From assembly GCF_000419765.1 (NCBI RefSeq), contig NZ_ATTQ01000011.1, forward strand, positions 186,001 to 250,000: DNA of 64,000 bases, read 5' to 3'. The notes below the pieces were generated by a model, which was given only the letters and a program-made list of their open reading frames with translations, was not told where the DNA came from and searched no databases. Shown here piece after piece: positions 51,384-60,008 of this stretch (position 1 is the first letter of the stretch; every line of letters starts with the position of its first letter). Position numbers and translations under genes: made by a program. This DNA is from Rhizobium mongolense USDA 1844. GTDB taxonomy: Bacteria; Pseudomonadota; Alphaproteobacteria; Rhizobiales; Rhizobiaceae.

Positions 51384-52225
51384 GGCAAAATGCAATGATC
51401 GACGAGTGGTATCCCGTCGGTCTCTTCAGCCAGCTCGACATCGATGGGCGCAAGACCGCCCTGATGGGAGAGCCTATCGAAGTGGCGCTTGACGCCCACG
51501 GAAACATCAACGTGAAATCCAGCGACGGGCGCTTTCTCCCCGTTTGCCTCCGCTACGGCCACATCTGGTCCTCTCTCGGCAAACCTCGAAAGGATCTTTT
51601 TCCGATTCCCGAGGCCGATCAGCCCGGCCGCCGGTTTGTCGATGTGGGTGTCGCTCGCGTGCGCTGCTCGCCGCTGCGCGCAGTGGAGAACTTTCTCGAC
51701 ATAGCGCACTTTCCCTTTGTGCACACCGACATCTTGGGCGCGGAGCCACACACCGAGGTTCAGGACTACAAGGTCGAAATCCGCGAAGAAGTAGATGAGG
51801 TCTGGGCCACGCAGGTTAAATTCTACCAACCGCAGGCTGCCAAGTCGGCAAGCGGCGGCATCACGACCGAATACATGTACCGCGTGCCGGCGCCGACCTG
51901 CTCCGTCCTTTACAAGACCTGTCCGCCCCGTCCTGGTGAATGGGATGTCATCGCCCTCTTCGTCCAACCCCTCGCCGAAGACCTGTGCGACGTCTGGCCG
52001 TGGATGGCGCTCTTCGACGATGTCACGCCGATGACCGACCTGATTCACTTTCAGCAGACGATCTTCCTGCAGGACCGGTCCATTCTCGAAAACCAGATCC
52101 CCAGGCTCCTGCCCCTCGATCCCGGAATGGAAATCCCCACCAGAGCCGACCTGACTTCGATCGCTTACAGACGCTGGCTGAAACGCCACCACTACACCTA
52201 CGGGGCACAATTGGTGGCGCAATGA
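51380..52225 (+). CDS. Rieske-type oxygenase catalytic subunit lacking its own [2Fe-2S] cluster
   Basis: This 281-aa protein has the mononuclear iron site of aromatic-ring/N-demethylating oxygenases: Asp107, His110 and His115 in VENFLDIAHFPFVH, and a late Asp in IFLQDRSILENQ. Its N-terminus (DEWYPVGLFSQLD...LRYGHIWSSLGKP) looks like a Rieske domain whose cluster-binding middle (CxH...CxxH) has been lost. The missing cluster is present in the preceding gene. The same split occurs in NdmC, the N7-demethylase of methylxanthine degradation, so O- or N-demethylation of a purine is a plausible reaction. Substrate unproven. Confidence 0.85.
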   Translation: MRQNAMIDEWYPVGLFSQLDIDGRKTALMGEPIEVALDAHGNINVKSSDGRFLPVCLRYGHIWSSLGKPRKDLFPIPEADQPGRRFVDVGVARVRCSPLRAVENFLDIAHFPFVHTDILGAEPHTEVQDYKVEIREEVDEVWATQVKFYQPQAAKSASGGITTEYMYRVPAPTCSVLYKTCPPRPGEWDVIALFVQPLAEDLCDVWPWMALFDDVTPMTDLIHFQQTIFLQDRSILENQIPRLLPLDPGMEIPTRADLTSIAYRRWLKRHHYTYGAQLVAQ

Positions 52226-52881
52226 AGCTCTATGATTACGTTCTCTCACCCAGTTGCTACAAAGTTCGGCTGATGGCGGCACTGGCCGGGGTGAAGCTGG
52301 AAATCCGGCCAGTAGATTTTCATCCCGGCGCCGAGCATCGCAGCCTCGAGCTCATGGCGCTTAATCCGGCGGGCTCGATCCCGATCTTGGAAGATGGGGA
52401 TCTGATCCTGACCGAATCCGCCGCCATGCTTACCTACCTCGCCGCCAAGTCCGCGCCAAAGTGGCTGGGCAGCGGCACGCCGGTAGAAACAGCGCGCGTC
52501 CAGCAGTGGCTTTCGTTCTCACACCGGCTGACCGCCAACCTCGGAGGCGCGCGCCTTCATGAAATGCTTCTGCGGCCGGGGGACATCGCCTCGCTTCAAG
52601 CACAAGGGATTGCTGCGCTTCGCGAACTGGAAGCGAACCTGGTCGAACAGGGCTTGCGGGGATTTCAGTTCCTCGCGTCGAACCGCCCGACAATTGCTGA
52701 TATCGCTTGCTTTCCCTACGTGGCGCTCGCGCCGGATGGCGGCATCCCGCTCGACTCCTATCCCGCCATCAGGCTCTGGTCGCGTGCAATCCGCAGCCTC
52801 GATAATTTTGTCGAGATGCCTGGCATCCATAGGCTGCACGAATTAAAGCCCGAACCCTACGCCGAACCGGGCGAGGTGTGA
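52222..52881 (+). CDS. Glutathione S-transferase-like protein
   Basis: The 219-aa protein has an N-terminal thioredoxin-like GST domain (MKLYDYVLSPSCYKVRLMAALAG, then NPAGSIPILEDGDLILTESAAML) and a helical C-terminal domain. Its ATG overlaps the oxygenase stop by four bases. A GST-like protein (NdmE) is a structural partner of the NdmC-NdmD complex, so this one may hold the split oxygenase together rather than conjugate glutathione. That role is inference. Confidence 0.88.
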   Translation: MKLYDYVLSPSCYKVRLMAALAGVKLEIRPVDFHPGAEHRSLELMALNPAGSIPILEDGDLILTESAAMLTYLAAKSAPKWLGSGTPVETARVQQWLSFSHRLTANLGGARLHEMLLRPGDIASLQAQGIAALRELEANLVEQGLRGFQFLASNRPTIADIACFPYVALAPDGGIPLDSYPAIRLWSRAIRSLDNFVEMPGIHRLHELKPEPYAEPGEV

Positions 52882-52882
52882 C

Positions 52883-54262
52883 GTGGCGGGCTATCTCCTA
52901 ACGAACTGTGCTGCCGTCATTGCCAATGATGGCGAGGGGCTGCGTGTCTGCCGGAACGTGGACCTGCTGACAAACGGTCCTTCGATCGAAGCGATCGGCG
53001 AAAACCTCTACAAGGAAGAGCTGCCGGCCGGGACCATCACCCAAGACGCGACCGGCTGGTTCGTCTACCCGGGGCTCGTCAATACCCACCACCACTTCTT
53101 CCAGTGCTTCGTACGCAACCGGGCGGATCTCGATTGGACGAAGCTGGCGGTCATCGAATGGCTTGATCGCATCTATCCAATCTTCGCGCGTCTGACCGAG
53201 GACTGCTTTTACCATGCCTCCGTCACCGCCATGGCGGAGATGATCAAGCACGGGTGCACGACGGCCTTCGACCACCAGTACTGCTTCCCGCGCCGCGCTG
53301 GAAAGCAACTGATCGACCGCCAGTTCGAGGCAGCCGACCTGCTGGGCATGCGTTTTCATGCGGGCCGCGGCGGCAACACGCTGCCGAAGTCCGAAGGCTC
53401 GACCGTCCCGGACCCCATGCTGGAGACGACGGACGAATTCATCGCCGATTGTACGCGCCTGATCGACACTTACCACGATAGGAGCCCCTTCAGCATGCGG
53501 CAGGTCGTGGTCGCGCCCTGTCAGCCGGTCAACTGCTATAGAGAGACCTTCGTCGAGGCGGCAGCGCTGGCGCGCGACCGCAGCGTGCAACTCCATACCC
53601 ATGTCGGCGAAGGCGAAAGCCCCGTCATCAAGGCTCGACACGGCATGAGGACGGTGGATTACTGCGCAGAAATTGGATTTGCCGGTCCCGATACCTTTTA
53701 TGCCCATTGCTGGGAACTCACTCATGACGAACTGCGCATGATGGCGGCAAGCGGCACCGGTGTCTCCCATTGCCCCGAGCCGGTTTATCTGGTCGGCGCC
53801 GAGGTCACCGATATTCCGGCCATGTCGGCCTTCGGTCTCCGCGTCGGTCTCGGCTGCGATGGAGCCGCCTCGAACGACAATTCAAACCTGATGCACTGCT
53901 TGCGCTCCGCCTATATGCTGCAGTGTCTGACAGCCTCGACACGCGCGCATCCCGTCCCGCCTCCGGTCGATTTTCTCGGCTATGCGACGACCGGCGGGGC
54001 GGCCCTCCTCGGCCGCCGGGATATCGGCCGGCTTGCTCCCGGGATGGCCGCCGACCTCTTTGCAATCGACACCCGGCGCATGGACTACATCGGCACGCGG
54101 CATGACCCGCTGAGCCTGATTGCCAAAGTAGGCATCGGAATGCCTACCGACATGACCATGATCAACGGACGCATCGTCTGGGCTAAGGGCGAGTTCATCG
54201 GGCTCGACGAAATGCGGCTGTTCGCCGAAGCCGAGGCCGCTCTCGCGACAATGGAATTCTAA
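52883..54262 (+). CDS. Amidohydrolase, 8-oxoguanine deaminase/TrzN-AtzB type
   Basis: This 459-aa metal-dependent deaminase has metal ligands His69 and His71 (NTHHHF), a His in QLHTHVGE, a His in YAHCWEL and Asp in GCDGAASND, plus Glu in VGEGE. The NTHHH...CDGAASND pattern matches 8-oxoguanine deaminases and their triazine hydrolase relatives. It would deaminate a guanine-like base, for example an oxidised or methylated guanine, to the xanthine/urate level. GTG at 52883 is the start, directly after the GST gene. It links the oxygenase module to the purine importer genes. Confidence 0.88.
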   Translation: MAGYLLTNCAAVIANDGEGLRVCRNVDLLTNGPSIEAIGENLYKEELPAGTITQDATGWFVYPGLVNTHHHFFQCFVRNRADLDWTKLAVIEWLDRIYPIFARLTEDCFYHASVTAMAEMIKHGCTTAFDHQYCFPRRAGKQLIDRQFEAADLLGMRFHAGRGGNTLPKSEGSTVPDPMLETTDEFIADCTRLIDTYHDRSPFSMRQVVVAPCQPVNCYRETFVEAAALARDRSVQLHTHVGEGESPVIKARHGMRTVDYCAEIGFAGPDTFYAHCWELTHDELRMMAASGTGVSHCPEPVYLVGAEVTDIPAMSAFGLRVGLGCDGAASNDNSNLMHCLRSAYMLQCLTASTRAHPVPPPVDFLGYATTGGAALLGRRDIGRLAPGMAADLFAIDTRRMDYIGTRHDPLSLIAKVGIGMPTDMTMINGRIVWAKGEFIGLDEMRLFAEAEAALATMEF

Positions 54263-54283
54263 AAACGAAACAGGGGAACTGAC

Positions 54284-55384
54284 ATGCTGAAAAACCTCAC
54301 CCGCAGAACATTGATAAAGGCTGTTGCCGCCTCCGGCGCCGCAAGCGTGCTTGGCGGCCGGTCCTCCATGGCAGCCGACGAGCCGCTCGGTATTTCTCTC
54401 GTGATCCCCTCGCCGGTCGGTGACGTCGGCTGGGGACACGCCCTTGCCGCCGGCCTCGAACCCGTCAAGGCTGCGTACGGCGACAAGGTAAAGGTCACGG
54501 TCATCGAGAACATTCCGGAAGGTCCGGATGCCGACCGCATCATGAACAAGACGGTCGCCGACGGAAACAAATTCCTGATCGCCGGCTCCTTCGGCTATCA
54601 GAACGGCGCCCTGCAGATCGCCCGCCGGAATCCGGCAGTCACCGTGCTGCATGCCTCCGGCTTCCAGGTGGCACCGAACTTCTCGCCCTTCGCAGCCAAG
54701 TATTTTCAGGGAACCTACCTGCTCGGCATGGCAGCCGCTGCGCTCTCCAAGACCGGTAAGTTAGGCTCAGTGTCCGCCTTTGCCATTCCCGAACTGATCA
54801 CGTCCATCAACGCCTTCACGCTCGGTGCCCTGTCGGTGAAACCGGATATCGAGGTGTCGGTCGTGTGGGTGAACTCGTGGTTCGATCCGGCCAAGGAGCA
54901 GGAAGCTGCGAAGGCGCTGATGGCGCAGAAGTGCGATGTGATCTTTTCCAACGCGCAGGACACGCCGTCGGTCATCTCGGCCTGCGAGGAAGCCGGCGTT
55001 TACGCGTTCAACCTCAACTCGTCGATGAAGAAGTACGCGCCTAAGACCTATCTCGGCTGTGTCGCCACCGACTGGTCGCCGTTCTTCAAGGCCTCGGTGG
55101 ACGCTCATATCGCCGGCACGTTCAAGGGCGGCAATGCCTTCCTCGGCGTCGCCGAAAAGGTCGTCGAGGTTGTAGACTGGAATCCGGATATCCCGGCCGA
55201 CGCCATGGCGAAGATCAAGGAGATCGAGGCGAAGATCGCCAGCGGCAGCTTCACTCCCTTCACAGGGCCGATCACCAAGGCCGATGGCAGCGAAGCGGCA
55301 GCGTCTGGTGCAACGCTCACCGATGGCGAGGTCGTCGCCATGAATTGGCACGTCAAGGGCGTCACTACGCCTCTGCCGAAGTGA
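54284..55384 (+). CDS. BMP-family ABC substrate-binding protein (purine nucleoside type)
   Basis: The 366-aa lipoprotein-like binder starts with a twin-arginine motif (MLKNLTRRTLIKAVAASGAAS) and a hydrophobic stretch up to about residue 31, then the BMP/PnrA fold (LGISLVIPSPVGDVGWGHALAAGLEPVK). A lipobox cysteine is not evident, so it is probably a soluble Tat- or Sec-exported protein. The family binds purine nucleosides and related bases. It follows the deaminase gene by 21 bp. Confidence 0.9.
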   Translation: MLKNLTRRTLIKAVAASGAASVLGGRSSMAADEPLGISLVIPSPVGDVGWGHALAAGLEPVKAAYGDKVKVTVIENIPEGPDADRIMNKTVADGNKFLIAGSFGYQNGALQIARRNPAVTVLHASGFQVAPNFSPFAAKYFQGTYLLGMAAAALSKTGKLGSVSAFAIPELITSINAFTLGALSVKPDIEVSVVWVNSWFDPAKEQEAAKALMAQKCDVIFSNAQDTPSVISACEEAGVYAFNLNSSMKKYAPKTYLGCVATDWSPFFKASVDAHIAGTFKGGNAFLGVAEKVVEVVDWNPDIPADAMAKIKEIEAKIASGSFTPFTGPITKADGSEAAASGATLTDGEVVAMNWHVKGVTTPLPK

Positions 55385-55387
55385 GCC

Positions 55388-56911
55388 ATGACCGTTCCGC
55401 TCCTGTCGCTGCGCGGCATTTCCAAGAGCTACGGCCAGAACCGGGCCAATCAAGCCATCGACCTGGACGTGGCCCCGCAGTCGATCCATGCAATCCTCGG
55501 AGAAAACGGGGCGGGTAAATCGACTCTGATGAAGCTGATCTATGGCGTCGAGCAACCGGACAGCGGAACCGTTATCTGGGAAGGAGAACCCTTGAGCCTT
55601 GCATCCCCTGCGGAGGCGAGGCGCAAGGGCATCGGCATGGTCTTTCAGCACTTCTCGCTGTTCGAGACCCTGACGGTGGTGGAGAACACGCAACTGGTCG
55701 TTGCTGGCCGAAAAGCCGAACTCACTGAGGGCATCCGGAAGCTCGGGCGCGACTTCGGGCTCGAAGTCGATCCCCTTGCCCATGTGCACACGCTTTCCGT
55801 CGGCGAGCGGCAGCGGGTGGAGATCATCCGCTGTCTGCTGACAAACCCGAAGCTGCTGATCCTCGACGAGCCGACCTCCGTCCTGCCGCCGCAATCGGTG
55901 GAGAGACTCTTCGAGACATTGCGTCGCCTGCGCGACGGTGGCGTCTCCATTCTCTTCATCTCGCATAAGCTGGAGGAAATCCGCGCGATCTGCGACAGGG
56001 CGACCATTCTGCGCGGCGGGCGCGTCACCGGGCATGTCGATCCGCGAAAACACGATGCTCATGACCTGGCCCGCATGATGATCGGCCGCGACATGCCGGA
56101 GCCCATGCCGGCGTTGCCCATTTCTGGCGGGGAAAAGCGGCTTGAAATCATGGGCCTCGACTATCGGCCGGATGACCCCTTTGCCATGCCGCTCTCCACT
56201 TTAAGCCTCACGGTTCGTTCGGGCGAAATCCTCGGCATAGCCGGAATTTCCGGCAACGGGCAAAGCGAGCTTGCCTCGCTCATTTCCGGCGAAGTGGTCC
56301 TGCCAGGAGAACAGCGCGAGCGGATCTACATGATGGGAAAGGACGTGGGCACGTTCAATGCGGCTGCTCGCCGGCAGCTTGGATTTGCCTTCGTTCCCGA
56401 AGACCGGCTTGGGCGCGGCGCCGTACCCGAAATGTCCCTCACCCAAAACAGCCTGCTGACCGCTCATCCGCTCAACCTAGTCAGGTACGGTCTCGTTGAC
56501 GAAGCGAAGGCGATGACGTTCACCGATGAGTGCATCCGCCAGTACGATGTCCGCACGCCTAGCCCAGAGGTGGAAGCCGGCTCGCTCTCTGGCGGCAATC
56601 TGCAGAAGTTCATCGTCGGCCGAGAGATCATGCTGTCTCCGAAACTGCTGTTCATCGCACAGCCGACATGGGGCGTAGACATCGGCGCTGCATCGGCCAT
56701 CCGCAGGCGGCTTGTCGGGCTGCGTAACGAAGGCATGGCGATCCTCATCATTTCAGAGGAGCTCGAAGAGCTTTTCGAACTCTGCGATTTCATTCAGGTG
56801 TTGCACCACGGCACGCTGAGCCCGGCTCTCGTCACACGCGACACGCGGCCGGAGGAGATCGGGCGATATATGATCGGTGCACATTCTTCGCAGGAGAAGG
56901 CTCTGGCATGA
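55388..56911 (+). CDS. BMP-type ABC transporter ATPase, two domains
   Basis: A 507-aa protein with two nucleotide-binding domains: the first canonical (GENGAGKST, VGERQRVEIIRC, LLILDEPTSVLPP), the second degenerate (Walker A-like GISGNGQSE, Walker B LLFIAQPTWGVD where the catalytic Glu is replaced by Gln) as in sugar/nucleoside importers. It lies 3 bp after the binding-protein gene and overlaps the next gene. It powers the permeases at 56908-58916. Confidence 0.92.
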   Translation: MTVPLLSLRGISKSYGQNRANQAIDLDVAPQSIHAILGENGAGKSTLMKLIYGVEQPDSGTVIWEGEPLSLASPAEARRKGIGMVFQHFSLFETLTVVENTQLVVAGRKAELTEGIRKLGRDFGLEVDPLAHVHTLSVGERQRVEIIRCLLTNPKLLILDEPTSVLPPQSVERLFETLRRLRDGGVSILFISHKLEEIRAICDRATILRGGRVTGHVDPRKHDAHDLARMMIGRDMPEPMPALPISGGEKRLEIMGLDYRPDDPFAMPLSTLSLTVRSGEILGIAGISGNGQSELASLISGEVVLPGEQRERIYMMGKDVGTFNAAARRQLGFAFVPEDRLGRGAVPEMSLTQNSLLTAHPLNLVRYGLVDEAKAMTFTDECIRQYDVRTPSPEVEAGSLSGGNLQKFIVGREIMLSPKLLFIAQPTWGVDIGAASAIRRRLVGLRNEGMAILIISEELEELFELCDFIQVLHHGTLSPALVTRDTRPEEIGRYMIGAHSSQEKALA

Positions 56912-58008
56912 GGGCTTCATTTGCAGCTATCCTTCCCACCCTGGTCCGTCGGGAGCGCGCCTCGCTGACCGCCACCTTGCTTGCGCCTCCCGTTGCTCTG
57001 GGCGTGGCTACCATTCTCAATCTCGGACTTTACGTGTTGATGGGGCGCGATCCGGTCGCCGTCTTCTACGCGATGCTTCTCGAACCCTTCCTCTCCTGGG
57101 CGTCGTTCTCGGAAGTCATGCTGAAGACAGGCCCCCTTCTCCTCATCGCGCAGGGCCTGGCGATCGGCTTTCGTGCCAAGGTCTTTAACATCGGTGCCGA
57201 GGGCCAGTTCATTCTGGGTGCGATCTTCGCCTCGGCCATCCCCGTATGGTTCCCGCAGGCGACGGGTCAATGGATTTGGCCACTGATGCTGTTCCTTGGC
57301 GCACTCGGCGGTGCTTCATGGGCATCGCTTACCGCCTTCTGGCGCGTCAGGCTCAACGCGAACGAGATCCTCGTTTCCCTGATGCTGAGCCTCGTTGCTG
57401 CGCAGTTGCTCAACTACCTGCTGCTTGGTCCCTGGAAGGATCCCAACGGGTTTAACTTTCCTCAGTCTGTGATGTTCCAGTATGACGCGATGGTGCCGAT
57501 CTTGATCTCCGGCACCCGCATCAACGTTTCCCTTCTCCTGACGATCGTCTTATCGATGGTGGCATGGATCTTCATGCAGAAGAGCTTCACCGGCTATAAG
57601 CTCCAGGTCGGCGGCCTCGCGCCGCGTGCCGCCGGCTACGCCGGTTTCAACGAAGGCCGCGCGATCTGGCTTTCCCTTCTCATTGGCGGATGCGCCGCAG
57701 GGCTTGCTGGCGCAGCCGAGGTTGCCGGTCCCCTCGGCCAGTTGCAGCGCTCGATTTCCACAGGTTATGGCTATGCGGCTATTATCGTCGCCTATCTCGG
57801 CGGTCTGCATCCAATCGGGATCGTGGTCTCTGCACTGTTCATGGCGGCGCTCTACATCGGGGGGGACAATGCCATGGTGTCGGCAAACTTGCCGATTGCC
57901 GCGGTCCGCGTATTTCAGGGTAGTCTCCTCGTCGCCTATCTCATCGCCTTACCCTTCGTGCGGTACCGTCTCGAATGGCGCCTTTCCGCCTACCGGAGCC
58001 AGCCATGA
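56908..58008 (+). CDS. BMP-type ABC permease, first subunit
   Basis: This 366-aa membrane protein has eight or more helices and the conserved loop GLAIGFRAKVFNIGAEGQFILGA of nucleoside permeases. It overlaps the ATPase gene (ATGA) and the second permease gene by four bases. With that subunit it makes a heterodimeric channel for a purine-like compound. Confidence 0.92.
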   Translation: MRASFAAILPTLVRRERASLTATLLAPPVALGVATILNLGLYVLMGRDPVAVFYAMLLEPFLSWASFSEVMLKTGPLLLIAQGLAIGFRAKVFNIGAEGQFILGAIFASAIPVWFPQATGQWIWPLMLFLGALGGASWASLTAFWRVRLNANEILVSLMLSLVAAQLLNYLLLGPWKDPNGFNFPQSVMFQYDAMVPILISGTRINVSLLLTIVLSMVAWIFMQKSFTGYKLQVGGLAPRAAGYAGFNEGRAIWLSLLIGGCAAGLAGAAEVAGPLGQLQRSISTGYGYAAIIVAYLGGLHPIGIVVSALFMAALYIGGDNAMVSANLPIAAVRVFQGSLLVAYLIALPFVRYRLEWRLSAYRSQP

Positions 58009-58916
58009 ACGCCATCGAATTCATCCTTACCGGGATGCTCGCGGCTGCGACGCCGTTCCTCCTTGCAGCTCTCGGCGAGCTGGTGGTCGAGCGAGCCGGG
58101 GTTCTCAACCTCGGCGCCGAGGGTTTGATGGCGTTCGGTGCGGTGCTCGCCTTCATCATTGTCTATCATGGTGGGGGCCATCTTTTGGGTTTCGTCGCCG
58201 CCGGTCTCGGCAGCGCCGCACTCTCAATTGTATTTGCCGTCATCGCGGTCGGACTTCGGGCAAACCAAGTAGCGACAGGCCTTGCGATCGGCATTCTCGG
58301 CCAAGGCCTCTCGGCGCTCTTCGGCAAGACTTATGAAAGCCTCACGGTCAAGGGGCTTCCAAAGCTTGCCTTTCCCTGGCTTTCCGATATCCCAGTGATC
58401 GGCCACCTTTTCATCCAAGACGCCGTCGTCTGGCTTTCCCTTGCCGCGACATTCGCCATCTGGGCGATGTTTGCCTATACGAAGGCCGGCCTTGTCGTCC
58501 GGGCGATCGGCGAGAACCCCAAAGCCGCCCATGCTGTCGGGTATTCAGTCATCGCCGTCCGCTTCGCCGCCATCGCATTCGGCGGAACGATGGCAGGGTT
58601 TGCCGGCGCCTACGCGTCGGTCGTCTACACACCGCTTTGGGCCGATGGGATGATCGCCGGTCGTGGCTGGATCGCAATCGCGCTCGTCGTCTTCGGGACG
58701 TGGCTCACCGGTCGGATCTTTTTGGGGGCGTGCCTCTTCGGAGCCGTGTCACTGACGGGTCTCGCAGCCCAGGCGGCCGGACTGGACGTCCCATCACAAC
58801 TGCTGGCGAGCCTGCCCTATCTCGTCACGATTATCGTGCTGGGCATCATTTCGGCAGACCGCCGCCTGCTTAAGCTGAATGGCGTCGCCTCGCTCGGCGA
58901 GCCTTTCGAACGCTAG
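58005..58916 (+). CDS. BMP-type ABC permease, second subunit
   Basis: The 303-aa protein has the matching motif ERAGVLNLGAEGLMAFGAVLAF and about nine helices. It is the last gene of the eight-gene operon that starts with the free Rieske protein at 50736. Its last residues (LGEPFER) precede a noncoding stretch with a regulatory repeat for the creatininase-family gene. Confidence 0.92.
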   Translation: MNAIEFILTGMLAAATPFLLAALGELVVERAGVLNLGAEGLMAFGAVLAFIIVYHGGGHLLGFVAAGLGSAALSIVFAVIAVGLRANQVATGLAIGILGQGLSALFGKTYESLTVKGLPKLAFPWLSDIPVIGHLFIQDAVVWLSLAATFAIWAMFAYTKAGLVVRAIGENPKAAHAVGYSVIAVRFAAIAFGGTMAGFAGAYASVVYTPLWADGMIAGRGWIAIALVVFGTWLTGRIFLGACLFGAVSLTGLAAQAAGLDVPSQLLASLPYLVTIIVLGIISADRRLLKLNGVASLGEPFER

Positions 58917-59117
58917 CATAACGCGAAGCGGCTTTTGAAAATTCAGGTGTGAAGAGTTCGACCCATGAACCTACGTTGCGGCGCAACCGGCCATTGGCCG
59001 AAGGCGCGCGTTTCGAACCGCATTTTCTCTTCGGATTGTGACCGAGAACCTGTGTCCGAAAAACTATTCCGAGCGCCACCTGGGCAAGCCTTAGACTGGA
59101 CTCTTGGCACCTCTCGC

Positions 59118-59154
59118 AAAAAGGCATCGGCATTGGCGCAAATTGATGCTTTTC
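59118..59154. promoter_or_regulatory. 37-bp regulatory repeat upstream of the creatininase-family gene (copy 1)
   Basis: AAAAAGGCATCG and TTGATGCTTTTC flank a 13-base spacer; the arms form an inverted repeat (GGCATC / GATGC-TTTT). The same two 12-mers with the same spacing occur at 61028-61064. It lies 54 bp before the start codon. Confidence 0.7.
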
Positions 59155-59208
59155 GCATGCACGCAGGTTCCCTACTCAATAGTGGAAGGCCAAGGAAGGG
59201 ATGCGGCA

Positions 59209-60006
59209 ATGGCGATGCCATTTTACTGGAACGAGCTCAATACCTCTGACTTCGCGGCGCTTTCTTGCGACACGACCATAGCCATCCTGCCGATCGCGTC
59301 GACAGAACAGCATGGGCCGCATCTACCAATCGCCACCGATGTCGCAATCGCAAACGGAATGCTTGCGGTGTTGCGTAAGGAGCGGCCCGAAGACCTCGAC
59401 ATACTGGTCCTGCCGACACAGGAGATCGGCAAGGCGAACGAACATATCTATGGCCCGGGCACGCTCTCGCTTGGTGCCGAACTTTTGATCCCGGTCTGGA
59501 CCGCGATTGGCGCAAAGGTCGCGGAAGCTGGCATCCGCAAAATGGTGATCGTCAACTCGCATGGCGGCAATGTCGACATTATGAGCATCGTCGCGCGCGA
59601 ATTGCGCGTCCGTCACCAGATGGCCGTGCTGTCGACCCAGTGGGGCCGGTTCGGACATCCGGAATGCATGATCAGCGAACACGAAGCAAAATACGGTATT
59701 CACGGCGGCGAGGTGGAGACCTCCCTGATGCTGCATTTCCGGCCGGACCTGGTGCGCATGGACAAGGCACAGAACTTTGCCTCGAAAGCCGAATGGATGC
59801 GGGAACGGTCGAACTATATTCAGCCTTTACCCCCGCATTCGTTGGCGTGGATTGCGCATGATCTCAATCCCAACGGCGTCGTCGGCGACGCCTCGCGCGG
59901 CACGGCGGAAAAGGGCGCAGCCATCTGCCGACATCAAGTGAAGGGCTTCATCGAGATGCTCTATGATTTGAAGCTCTATCCTCTTTCAAATCTCTACACG
60001 AAATAA
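59209..60006 (+). CDS. Creatininase-family amidohydrolase
   Basis: The 265-aa protein has the creatininase-family metal sites: Glu and His in STEQHGPHLP, Asp in IATDVAIA, His in VNSHGGN, and Glu in GGEVETS. Members hydrolyse creatinine, other cyclic amides, or N-formyl groups on ring-opened purines (ArfB). ATG at 59209 follows AAGGAAGGG. It is separate from the oxygenase operon, and its promoter carries the 37-bp repeat shared with the LysR/importer region, so it probably works with that pathway. Substrate unknown. Confidence 0.88.
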   Translation: MAMPFYWNELNTSDFAALSCDTTIAILPIASTEQHGPHLPIATDVAIANGMLAVLRKERPEDLDILVLPTQEIGKANEHIYGPGTLSLGAELLIPVWTAIGAKVAEAGIRKMVIVNSHGGNVDIMSIVARELRVRHQMAVLSTQWGRFGHPECMISEHEAKYGIHGGEVETSLMLHFRPDLVRMDKAQNFASKAEWMRERSNYIQPLPPHSLAWIAHDLNPNGVVGDASRGTAEKGAAICRHQVKGFIEMLYDLKLYPLSNLYTK

Positions 60007-60008
60007 GG

